From: SVFI01 sp045643145
Lineage (GTDB): Bacteria; Bacillota; Clostridia; Lachnospirales; Lachnospiraceae
Assembly: GCA_045643145.1 (NCBI GenBank)
Contig: JAZUKG010000043.1
Location: 1-12,065, forward strand
Direction of reading: 5' to 3'
DNA: 12,065 bases
Part shown: one piece after another, positions 6,831-12,065 of the stretch
How positions within the stretch are numbered: the stretch's first letter is position 1
Layout: every line of letters starts with the position of its first letter
Position numbers and translations under genes: made by a program
Notes under the pieces: generated by a model
Database searches by the model: none
The model's input: the letters and a program-made list of their open reading frames with translations, nothing else
What the model was told of the DNA's origin: nothing

Positions 6831-6831
6831 A
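6803..6831 (-). promoter_or_regulatory. Extended -10 promoter of the uxuA-uxuB-esterase-kdgA-kdgK operon
   Basis: On the minus strand TGATATAAT (6811-6803) gives a perfect TATAAT with the extended -10 TGn element. The -35 position, 17 bases upstream, is a poor TTTCAA (6831-6826), which fits an extended -10 promoter. It lies about 77 bases before the uxuA start codon and downstream of the transport operon's terminator, so the catabolic genes have their own promoter. Confidence 0.65.
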
Positions 6832-6866
6832 TACCATATACTCTGTTTTTTTATGATTCTTCCCTT

Positions 6867-6894
6867 AATAAAAGCGCCCCACATTGCGGGGCGC
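6867..6894 (-). terminator. Rho-independent terminator of the transport operon
   Basis: GCGCCCC (6874-6880) and GGGGCGC (6888-6894) form a perfect 7-bp, all-GC stem with a 7-base loop. Read on the minus strand it starts 36 bases after the binding-protein stop codon and is followed by TTTTATT (6873-6867). It separates the transport operon from the uxuA promoter. Confidence 0.9.
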
Positions 6895-6930
6895 CTTATT
6901 AAATTTATAGAAAAATATTAAGCGTACAAA

Positions 6931-8658
6931 TTATTCTTCGATAGAATCAGCTGAGCCATAAGCTGCTTCCCATGCTGCAGTACGTTCATCAATAATAGCC
7001 TGACCACCTGTTGAAAGGTAATCTGCGATTAATGAATCCCATGTAGCATCGAATTCGTCAGGTTTAGCCTTTACAGCGTTGTCATAAACGATATCTCTCT
7101 TACCAGAAAGTGTTTCGCCCATTCCGTCTTCTGCTACGATTGGAGCAACCTTAACATTCTTTTCTTTCTTCATGTTTGTTTCTGCCAGCTTGATAGCCTT
7201 TGAAACATCGTTGAAGTCAACGTTTGCATAACCATGAGCTTCTGAAAGAGCTGTAAGAGCATCATCCATTAAGTGTAAACCGTTACATGTGATTGTGTAG
7301 TCGATGTTCATACCAGAGTTCTGGATGGCATCGCCTTCAGCTGCCTGAGTCTGGATAGCACCATCTTCAAGTACTGTATGTGTCACACCTTCATCACCAA
7401 TCTGGAGATACTGGATGTGTTCAGGAGCTGAGATCCAGTCTAAGTAAAGCATAGATGCAAGTGGTTCATCATTTGTGTTAGGGAAGAAGATCTTTCTGTC
7501 ACCTGCTGTAGATGTTACATACTTGAGTGTTTCACCCTTTGCATTGTCGAAACAGTCAACTGCTACGAATTTAGCTTCCGGTCCTACTAATCTTTCAAGG
7601 TTAGCCTGGATAGAATCTTCACCATTTCTGAAAGGATAATCCCAGTTGTGCTGGAATGCACCAACGTAACCAGCCTTGATCATGTCATCTTCTGTTGTAT
7701 CACCTGATCCGTAAAGTGCGAAATCATCCCACATAAGGCCTTCGTTGTACCACTGGTTTAATGTCTTGATAGCGTCTTTTGTTCCGTTTTCTGTTAACTT
7801 TCTGTCATCAAATCCGTTTACGTATAATTCTTTGTCTGTGATTGCAGGATCGATGCATGATTCGATTAAGAGAGCTGCTCTCCAACCTACGTCATATGAT
7901 ACTGAATAAGGAATCATCTTGTCTGCATCTGAACCTAAAAGTGTATCTGCATTGTCTCTGAATGCACAAATCATTTCATAGAATTCGTTTTTGTTTGTAG
8001 GCTCTTTTAAACCAAGCTTATCTAACCAGTCCTGACGAACGAATGTTAAGATACGTCTTGAGTTTGCACGTTTACCTTCTACTGCCCATAATGTTCCGGC
8101 TGTTTCATCTTTGTCCCAGTAGATGTTTGTTTCGCCGAGCCAATTCCACATGTTTGGAAGAACTGACTTGTAATCATCTACATAGCTTGATAAATCGAGA
8201 ACACCGCCCATGTTAGCGTATGTCTGGATAGTAGGATATGAATAAGTAACACAGATATCAGGTGCTGTACCTGCTGCTAAAAGGTTGTTGATTTCTTCTG
8301 TTTCTGTCCAACGTGGTACAGCTACGAATTCAACTTCTACGTTGTGGTCTTCTAACATACCTTTTTTGATATATTCTGTGTACATGTTGTTTGTAGGATC
8401 AGAACCACCATCGTTTCCACGGTCATAAACCTCAACTGTGATGTGTCTGGTTTCAGCAAATTTTCCATCTGTTAATTCTGATGGCTCTGCTGCTGTTTCT
8501 TCTGTTACTTCTGCCTGTGCTTCATCTGAAGCGGCATCATCAGCAGGCGCTTCTGTTTTTGTTTCGCTCTGTGCCGGCTGCTGTGTGGTGTTTCCGCATG
8601 CTGCTAATGAAACAACCATTGCACATGCTAAAAACAAGGATAAGACTTTTTTCTTCAT
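6931..8658 (-). CDS. ABC transporter substrate-binding lipoprotein (sugar/oligosaccharide)
   Basis: Extracellular solute-binding lipoprotein (family 1, LipO/YtcQ-like) that captures a sugar outside the membrane for the two permeases encoded upstream. The 575-residue protein starts MKKKVLSLFLACAMVVSLAA followed by Cys21. That is a lipoprotein signal peptide with an LAAC lipobox, so Cys21 is the expected acylated, membrane-anchored residue. An Ala/Glu/Thr-rich linker follows (about 22-60), then the binding domain with stretches such as LAAGTAPDICVTYSYP, typical of this class. I chose the ATG at 8658: GGGAGG lies 6 bases upstream and the lipobox is correctly placed, whereas extending the frame to 8793 would add 45 residues overlapping the upstream permease gene and bury the signal peptide. 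The substrate cannot be read from sequence; the neighbours point to an (acetylated) uronate-containing oligosaccharide. Last gene of its operon, followed by a terminator. Confidence 0.93.
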   Translation of the reverse strand: MKKKVLSLFLACAMVVSLAACGNTTQQPAQSETKTEAPADDAASDEAQAEVTEETAAEPSELTDGKFAETRHITVEVYDRGNDGGSDPTNNMYTEYIKKGMLEDHNVEVEFVAVPRWTETEEINNLLAAGTAPDICVTYSYPTIQTYANMGGVLDLSSYVDDYKSVLPNMWNWLGETNIYWDKDETAGTLWAVEGKRANSRRILTFVRQDWLDKLGLKEPTNKNEFYEMICAFRDNADTLLGSDADKMIPYSVSYDVGWRAALLIESCIDPAITDKELYVNGFDDRKLTENGTKDAIKTLNQWYNEGLMWDDFALYGSGDTTEDDMIKAGYVGAFQHNWDYPFRNGEDSIQANLERLVGPEAKFVAVDCFDNAKGETLKYVTSTAGDRKIFFPNTNDEPLASMLYLDWISAPEHIQYLQIGDEGVTHTVLEDGAIQTQAAEGDAIQNSGMNIDYTITCNGLHLMDDALTALSEAHGYANVDFNDVSKAIKLAETNMKKEKNVKVAPIVAEDGMGETLSGKRDIVYDNAVKAKPDEFDATWDSLIADYLSTGGQAIIDERTAAWEAAYGSADSIEE

Positions 8659-8696
8659 TTTTAACCTCCCAATTTTTGTTAAATGAAAATGTATGA

Positions 8697-8716
8697 ATAT
8701 CGGCTTTGCCGTATAT
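8697..8716 (-). other. Small stem-loop between permease and binding-protein genes
   Basis: ATATCGGC-TTT-GCCG(T)ATAT folds into an 8-bp stem with one bulged base and a 3-base loop. It lies about 10 bases after the LplC-type permease stop and ahead of the binding-protein ribosome binding site. There is no T tract on the minus strand, so it is not a classic terminator. Such intercistronic hairpins sometimes stabilise the downstream message so that the binding protein outnumbers the permeases; that role is inferred. Confidence 0.35.
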
Positions 8717-8726
8717 CCCGTTTGGA

Positions 8727-9653
8727 TTATTCCTTTACTGCTCCGAGAGTCACTCCGTGAATGAAGTACTTCTGAAGGAAAGGATAGATACAAAGGATCG
8801 GAATGGTAGAGAACATTACGATTGCTGCCTTTAATGACTCTGCCAGACCCGGTGTTGAGAAGCCTTCCTGAGTGGCTACTTCAACGTTGTTAATATTGTT
8901 CAAAATGTTGTAAAGCAGAAGCTGCAATGGATAGAAGTTTTTATCCTTCATATAAAGCAGAGCATCTGAATAACCGTTCCAACGACCTACTGCATAGAAA
9001 AGAGCCAGGGTTGCGAAAACCGGTTTTGATAATGGCAGATAAATACTGATCAAAACTCTGATATAAGAAGCCCCGTCAATTTCTGCCGCTTCTCTGAGGG
9101 AATCAGGAATTCCGTAAAAGAAGCTTCTCATGATAATCATGTTGTATACACTTAAACAGCTCGGAATGATCAATACCAGCGGATTATCCAAAAGTCCCAT
9201 ATCCTTGATGAGCAAGTAGTTTGGAATGGTACCTGCATTAAAGAACATGGTAATTGTAATAATTACGTTGAATACGTTTCTTCCTTTAAGCTTGTTAAAG
9301 ATCAATGGATATGCACAAAGTGCAGTCATGGTCAGTGAAAGCAGTGTACAGATGACTGTCAAAAATACGGTCCAGGCAAAAGCCTTTAAGTACTTTGGAT
9401 CTGCCAGTACTGCCATATATGCTCCGAAGTTAAATCCCTTTGGAATCAGATATACTTCATGTTTTACGAGATAATCAGTACCTGACAGGGATCTCGCCAA
9501 GAGGTTGATCATCGGAAGTAAGCAGATGATAACGATTACTACACAAACTGCTGCGATGATGTAGTCAACTCTTTTGGTGCTGCTCGATTTAATCATTCTG
9601 GAGACATCATCTGAACTGCTTTGTGATTTTTTTGTTTTTGTTATTGCACTCAC
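8727..9653 (-). CDS. ABC transporter permease, LplC/YtcP type
   Basis: Second inner-membrane permease of the sugar importer, 308 residues. A Ser/Lys-rich cytoplasmic N-terminus is followed by about six hydrophobic segments (roughly 31-50, 93-114, 125-143, 157-178, 206-222, 275-296). The conserved EAA loop SLREAAEIDGASYIRVLISI (185-204), followed by YLPLSKP, is the site that docks the ATPase. The sequence LLARSLSGTDYLVKHEVYLIPKGF near the N-terminus and the C-terminal end YFIHGVTLGAVKE are characteristic of the LplC/YtcP carbohydrate permeases. The start is GTG at 9653 with AGGAGGT 7 bases upstream. It begins 12 bases after the LplB-type gene and lies 68 bases before the binding-protein gene. 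No ATPase gene is adjacent; importers of this family usually borrow a shared MsmK/MsmX-type ATPase. Confidence 0.94.
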   Translation of the reverse strand: MSAITKTKKSQSSSDDVSRMIKSSSTKRVDYIIAAVCVVIVIICLLPMINLLARSLSGTDYLVKHEVYLIPKGFNFGAYMAVLADPKYLKAFAWTVFLTVICTLLSLTMTALCAYPLIFNKLKGRNVFNVIITITMFFNAGTIPNYLLIKDMGLLDNPLVLIIPSCLSVYNMIIMRSFFYGIPDSLREAAEIDGASYIRVLISIYLPLSKPVFATLALFYAVGRWNGYSDALLYMKDKNFYPLQLLLYNILNNINNVEVATQEGFSTPGLAESLKAAIVMFSTIPILCIYPFLQKYFIHGVTLGAVKE

Positions 9654-9665
9654 AATTGATACCTC

Positions 9666-10670
9666 CTACCAGATTCCTCGCTCACCCAGTCTGCGAGCGA
9701 TATAGTTTGCTAAAAGTAAAAAGAATACTCCGACAACGGACTGGAATAATCCGACTGCTGTTGTCAATGAGAACTGAGAACTCTTGATACCGATTCGATA
9801 TACATAGGTTGAAATTACATCAGCCCAGTTCATAACCAAGTTGTTCTGAAGAGCAAATGGTCTGTCGAAGTTTGATCCGATGATATTTCCCAGAGCCATA
9901 ACTAGCAGTACTACGATGGTTGACTTGATACCCGGAAGTGTGATGTGCCACATCTTTGAAAATCTTCCTGCTCCGTCCACCGAAGCTGCCTCGTAAAGTT
10001 CAGGAGAGATACCTGCGATGGCTGCCAAATACACAATTGAGTTCCAACCAAAGCTCTGCCAAACTCCTAAAAAGATGTATGTACCTACCCAGTTTTTGGA
10101 AACATCCAAAAAGTGAATTGCTTCACCGCCCATGTTTGTGATGAGCATGTTAATAAAACCGGTGGTAGGTGTAAATAACTGAAGTGCCAAACCGTAAATA
10201 ATAACCCATGAAAGGAAGTGTGGCATATAGGCAATTGTCTGTACTGCCTTTTTAAATCTCTTGAATGGTAATTCATTCAGAATCAATGCAAATATGATTG
10301 GAATCGGGAAACCGATTACCAGATCGAGTAAATTCAAACAAACCGTATTACGGAGTGCGAACTTAAAATCGTTTGTTGCAAATGCCTTCTTGAACCAAAA
10401 GAAGTAATCTGCAGATCCGTCTGCCGCTCTTTTCCAGTCAAGCTGTAACAACGGTGTATTGAATTTGTAATCCTTGAATGCGATGAGGATGTATCTCATC
10501 GGCAAGTACTTAAATACAAACAGATAAACCATTGGAAGTAAGAGAAGTGCGTATAACTGCCAATATCTTTTGATGTAAGCTTTTCTCTTTGCTTTTTTTC
10601 TAAGCTTTTCTTCGTTCTCCTGATTTGAACTTGCAACATTTTCTTCTTTTACTGCTGCTTTTGCGCTCAT
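9666..10670 (-). CDS. ABC transporter permease, LplB/YtcO type
   Basis: First permease of the importer, 334 residues. A charged cytoplasmic N-terminus (about 1-37, rich in Lys and Glu) is followed by about six membrane segments (roughly 38-57, 110-132, 143-165, 197-219, 249-265, 303-325). LYEAASVDGAGRFSKMWHIT (225-244), continuing into LPGI, is the EAA loop that contacts the ATPase. The RYWQLYALLLLPMVYLFVFKYLPM region and the C-terminal end RRLGERGIW are typical of LplB-type subunits. The ATG at 10670 has GGGAGG 5 bases upstream. It is the first gene of the transport operon, behind a promoter region that carries a GTATAC-centred operator also found in front of the GntR gene, so it is likely controlled by that regulator. 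Confidence 0.94.
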   Translation of the reverse strand: MSAKAAVKEENVASSNQENEEKLRKKAKRKAYIKRYWQLYALLLLPMVYLFVFKYLPMRYILIAFKDYKFNTPLLQLDWKRAADGSADYFFWFKKAFATNDFKFALRNTVCLNLLDLVIGFPIPIIFALILNELPFKRFKKAVQTIAYMPHFLSWVIIYGLALQLFTPTTGFINMLITNMGGEAIHFLDVSKNWVGTYIFLGVWQSFGWNSIVYLAAIAGISPELYEAASVDGAGRFSKMWHITLPGIKSTIVVLLVMALGNIIGSNFDRPFALQNNLVMNWADVISTYVYRIGIKSSQFSLTTAVGLFQSVVGVFFLLLANYIARRLGERGIW

Positions 10671-10696
10671 GTTAACCTCCCATTATTGTTCTCAAC

Positions 10697-10709
10697 TAGT
10701 ATACAAGTA
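10697..10709. promoter_or_regulatory. Candidate GntR operator in the transport-operon promoter region
   Basis: TAGTATACAAGTA is the exact reverse complement of TACTTGTATACTA at 11544-11556 in front of the GntR gene. It lies 27 bases before the LplB-type start codon. Promoter hexamers here are poor (minus-strand TATACT at 10711-10706, or TAATAT at 10714-10709 preceded by TGC), so the site would overlap or immediately follow the -10, suiting repression. The shared 13-mer is seen directly; GntR binding is inferred. Confidence 0.6.
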
Positions 10710-10742
10710 TATTAGCACATTAAATTATTACTGCATAGACGT

Positions 10743-10782
10743 AAAAAAACACCAAATTCCACATGGAAATTTGGTGTTTTTT
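10743..10782 (-). terminator. Rho-independent terminator of the GntR regulator gene
   Basis: ACACCAAATTCC (10749-10760) pairs with GGAAATTTGGTGT (10765-10777) around a 4-base loop with one bulged T, extended outward by A-T pairs. On the minus strand the hairpin lies about 30 bases after the GntR stop and ends in seven T residues (10749-10743). The plus strand also ends in six T residues, so it may work in both directions. It separates the regulator from the transport operon. Confidence 0.88.
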
Positions 10783-10809
10783 AACAAAAAGTCGTACAAA
10801 CCTTTTCAA

Positions 10810-11490
10810 TTATGCATTTTTAAAGTAATCCGGATACATAGCTCTGATTTCTACCTCGTCAATCTGATATCTGCCCAGATGCTTTTCAACGAGCTGTTTG
10901 GCTGTTTCCTTATCCTTGGTACGGATGGCCTCGAGCATGGCTCTGTGGTCAGAAACGATCTTGGTATCCTTTACTGCCTTGAGCGACAGGGTTCTGACGC
11001 GGTCAAAGTGAATCATGATATTGGATCTCATGCTGTAGATATTTTCCTTTTGCGCGATGATATAAATCAGCTTGTGGAAATCATTATCCAAAGGATAAAT
11101 CTTGTCCGTATCGGAATTTGATAAATAAAACTCCTGAAGCTTTACATTGTCCTCGAGCTTTGCGATGTCTTCCTCGGTTGCTATTTCACATGCCACCTCG
11201 ATCACTGCGGTATCGAGTACCTTTCTCAGGAATCTGGCTTCCTCTACTCTCGCCGGATCAATCAATGATACATAGCTGCCTCTCTGAGGGAAGATTTCGA
11301 TTACCGATGCTTTACTCAGTTCCTGAATGGATTCTCTGACAGGTGTTCGGCTAAGACCTAACTGACTGGCAATTTCATTTTCACTGATTGCGGTTCCCGG
11401 AACCAGGTCCATTCCCACAATGTTTTCCTTGATGCAACGCATCGCATATTCTCTGGCAGTTTCAATCGGCCATTTGTCCAAAACTTTCAT
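10810..11490 (-). CDS. GntR-family regulator with FCD (FadR-like) ligand domain
   Basis: DNA-binding regulator, 226 residues, the usual FadR-subfamily length. Residues 1-75 form the winged helix-turn-helix, with ISENEIASQLGLSRTPVRES (35-54) as the recognition region and FPQRGSYV (67-74) as the wing. Residues about 80-215 form the all-helical FCD domain; the expected metal-binding residues are Asp135 or Asp137, His139 (in LDNDFHKLIY), His182 (DHRAML) and His204 (EKHLGRY). A strong AAGGAG lies 5 bases before the ATG. FCD-type regulators include UxuR, ExuR and KdgR-like repressors of hexuronate genes, which bind GTATAC-centred palindromes; matching sites occur at its own promoter and before the transport operon, so it likely represses both until a uronate intermediate binds. 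The effector is unproven. It has its own promoter and terminator and is probably monocistronic. Confidence 0.94.
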   Translation of the reverse strand: MKVLDKWPIETAREYAMRCIKENIVGMDLVPGTAISENEIASQLGLSRTPVRESIQELSKASVIEIFPQRGSYVSLIDPARVEEARFLRKVLDTAVIEVACEIATEEDIAKLEDNVKLQEFYLSNSDTDKIYPLDNDFHKLIYIIAQKENIYSMRSNIMIHFDRVRTLSLKAVKDTKIVSDHRAMLEAIRTKDKETAKQLVEKHLGRYQIDEVEIRAMYPDYFKNA

Positions 11491-11526
11491 CTTATCTCCT
11501 TTATGGATGTATTAGCTGCAGTCTGC

Positions 11527-11557
11527 AACTTGTATACCAGTTGTACTTGTATACTAC
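11527..11557. promoter_or_regulatory. Two tandem GTATAC-centred operators in front of the GntR gene
   Basis: AACTTGTATACCAGTT (11527-11542) is a near-perfect 16-bp palindrome (14 of 16 positions symmetric), and TACTTGTATACTA (11544-11556) repeats the CTTGTATAC core. The two centres are 17 bases apart, between one and two helical turns. They lie immediately downstream of the predicted -10, around the transcription start and in the early leader, where bound repressor would block transcription. They resemble the TTGGTATACCAA-type sites known for E. coli UxuR/ExuR. Autoregulation is inferred. Confidence 0.65.
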
Positions 11558-11565
11558 ATAAATCC

Positions 11566-11594
11566 ATTATAGGAAATAATGCTATATTTGTCTA
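11566..11594 (-). promoter_or_regulatory. Strong sigma-A promoter of the GntR gene
   Basis: On the minus strand TAGACA (11594-11589) and TATAAT (11571-11566) are separated by exactly 17 bases, matching 11 of 12 consensus positions. The predicted transcription start falls near 11559, right at the tandem GTATAC operators and about 70 bases before the GntR start codon. Confidence 0.8.
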
Positions 11595-11638
11595 TGAAAA
11601 AAATCTCAAGAAATTGTAATAAAAAACAGGAAAGATTT

Positions 11639-12065
11639 TTACTCATACGAAATACGTATTTTTTCCGGATCCATTCTGCTGTCCAGTTTCAATTCTCTGC
11701 TTACTTCTGAACCGACAAATCGAATATCCAGAGAAACCCGATCCGACAGGTTGTGAATCGAATCTCCGTCTACGAGCATTCCGTCATTTTTATGAATTGT
11801 GCAGTGATCAAAGAGTAACTGGCTATTTTCTGATGGCTTGGCATACAGGTAAAGCAGTTTATTTCCGCTGTGTGTAATATCACAGTCTTTGAAAATCAAA
11901 TTCATATAATCCGTCGTATACGCAAACGGTCCCACGCGGATAAACTCCGGCGCGGTTGAGTTGATGGTACAGCCGTCAAACAGAATCGTTTCCTTGGCTT
12001 CATTCGCTGCTACTACCATAGATACATCATCAAAGGTGCAGTCCTTAAAGGTAGCGGAATGGAAC
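11639..12065 (-). CDS. Right-handed beta-helix (pectin-lyase fold) protein, C-terminal part (cut by window edge)
   Basis: The frame stays open to the window edge, so about 142 C-terminal residues are visible and the start is missing; the ATG at 12019 is internal. The sequence shows parallel beta-helix rungs of 20-odd to 30-odd residues with a recurring hydrophobic-F-x-x-C-x-I/F pattern: FKDCTF, LFDGCTI, IFKDCDI, LFDHCTI. The cysteine recurs at the same rung position, consistent with an internal Cys ladder like the Asn/Cys stacks of pectate lyases and polygalacturonases. The catalytic region is outside the window, so lyase (PL) versus hydrolase (GH28) cannot be decided. It lies just upstream of the GntR gene in a uronate locus, consistent with a pectin- or uronide-active enzyme. 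No convincing terminator separates it from the GntR promoter. Confidence 0.75.
   Translation of the reverse strand, partial: FHSATFKDCTFDDVSMVVAANEAKETILFDGCTINSTAPEFIRVGPFAYTTDYMNLIFKDCDITHSGNKLLYLYAKPSENSQLLFDHCTIHKNDGMLVDGDSIHNLSDRVSLDIRFVGSEVSRELKLDSRMDPEKIRISYE

Noticed and set aside
6727..6870. CcpA (cre) site at the uxuA promoter
   Set aside because: Looked for a TGNAANCGNTNNCA-type pattern around the few CG dinucleotides; none matched acceptably.
8659..8793. N-terminal extension of the binding-protein frame by 45 codons
   Set aside because: The extension overlaps the upstream permease gene and puts a non-signal sequence before the lipoprotein signal; the ATG at 8658 has an ideal GGGAGG and the lipobox falls at Cys21.
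9140..9160. Extra GTATAC (in TTGTATACACTTAA) as a fourth GntR site
   Set aside because: It lies inside the coding sequence of the LplC-type permease and lacks the flanking symmetry of the promoter sites.
11599..11640. AAAAATCT / AGATTTTT inverted repeat after the beta-helix gene as its terminator
   Set aside because: Only 8 weak, mostly A-T pairs around a 26-base loop; not convincing as a terminator despite the T run.
1..12065. CRISPR arrays, tRNA/rRNA genes, insertion sequences, prophage or defence genes
   Set aside because: No regularly spaced repeats, no tRNA-like cloverleaf sequence, and no transposase, integrase or nuclease motifs were seen in reading; the window is a conventional metabolic locus.

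Overview
The window looks like part of a low-GC Firmicute chromosome, most likely a gut or rumen Lachnospiraceae. The reasons are purine-rich AGGAGG-type ribosome binding sites, an AT-rich base composition, the KDG kinase subtype (GGGD active-site motif and GDGSGRVQR-type tail), and an LplB/LplC/lipoprotein sugar transporter with no ATPase gene beside it. Genus cannot be fixed from the sequence alone. Every gene here is on the minus strand, so transcription runs from high to low coordinates.

Layout in the direction of transcription. (1) 12065-11639: the 3' end of a right-handed beta-helix (pectin-lyase-fold) protein, cut by the window edge. (2) 11490-10810: a GntR/FCD-type regulator with a near-consensus promoter, two palindromic GTATAC-centred sites just downstream of that promoter, and its own terminator. 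(3) 10670-6931: a three-gene ABC uptake operon (two permeases, then a lipoprotein binding protein). A third GTATAC site lies in its promoter region and a strong hairpin terminator closes it. (4) 6726-649: a five-gene catabolic operon, uxuA - uxuB - SGNH acetylesterase - kdgA - kdgK, with an extended -10 promoter framed by a perfect 9-bp inverted repeat and a strong terminator after kdgK. (5) 648-282: a gene-free stretch rich in stem-loops and short repeats. (6) 281-1: the N-terminal part of a LysR-family regulator.

The genes fit one pathway. A (possibly acetylated) uronic-acid-containing sugar is imported by the lipoprotein/LplB/LplC system and deacetylated in the cytoplasm. Fructuronate is reduced to mannonate (UxuB), dehydrated to KDG (UxuA), phosphorylated (KdgK) and cleaved to pyruvate and glyceraldehyde-3-phosphate (KdgA). 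The uronate isomerase (UxaC), the hydrolases or lyases that release the uronate, and the transporter ATPase are not in the window, apart from the possible lyase/hydrolase fragment at the right edge.

I see no phage, IS, CRISPR, tRNA or rRNA. The gene content is a fairly classical hexuronate utilisation locus. The parts most worth a second look are the regulatory DNA (three shared GntR-type operators, the different dyad at the uxuA promoter, the LysR-type dyad), the cysteine cluster inside the acetylesterase, and the repeat-rich gap at the left.
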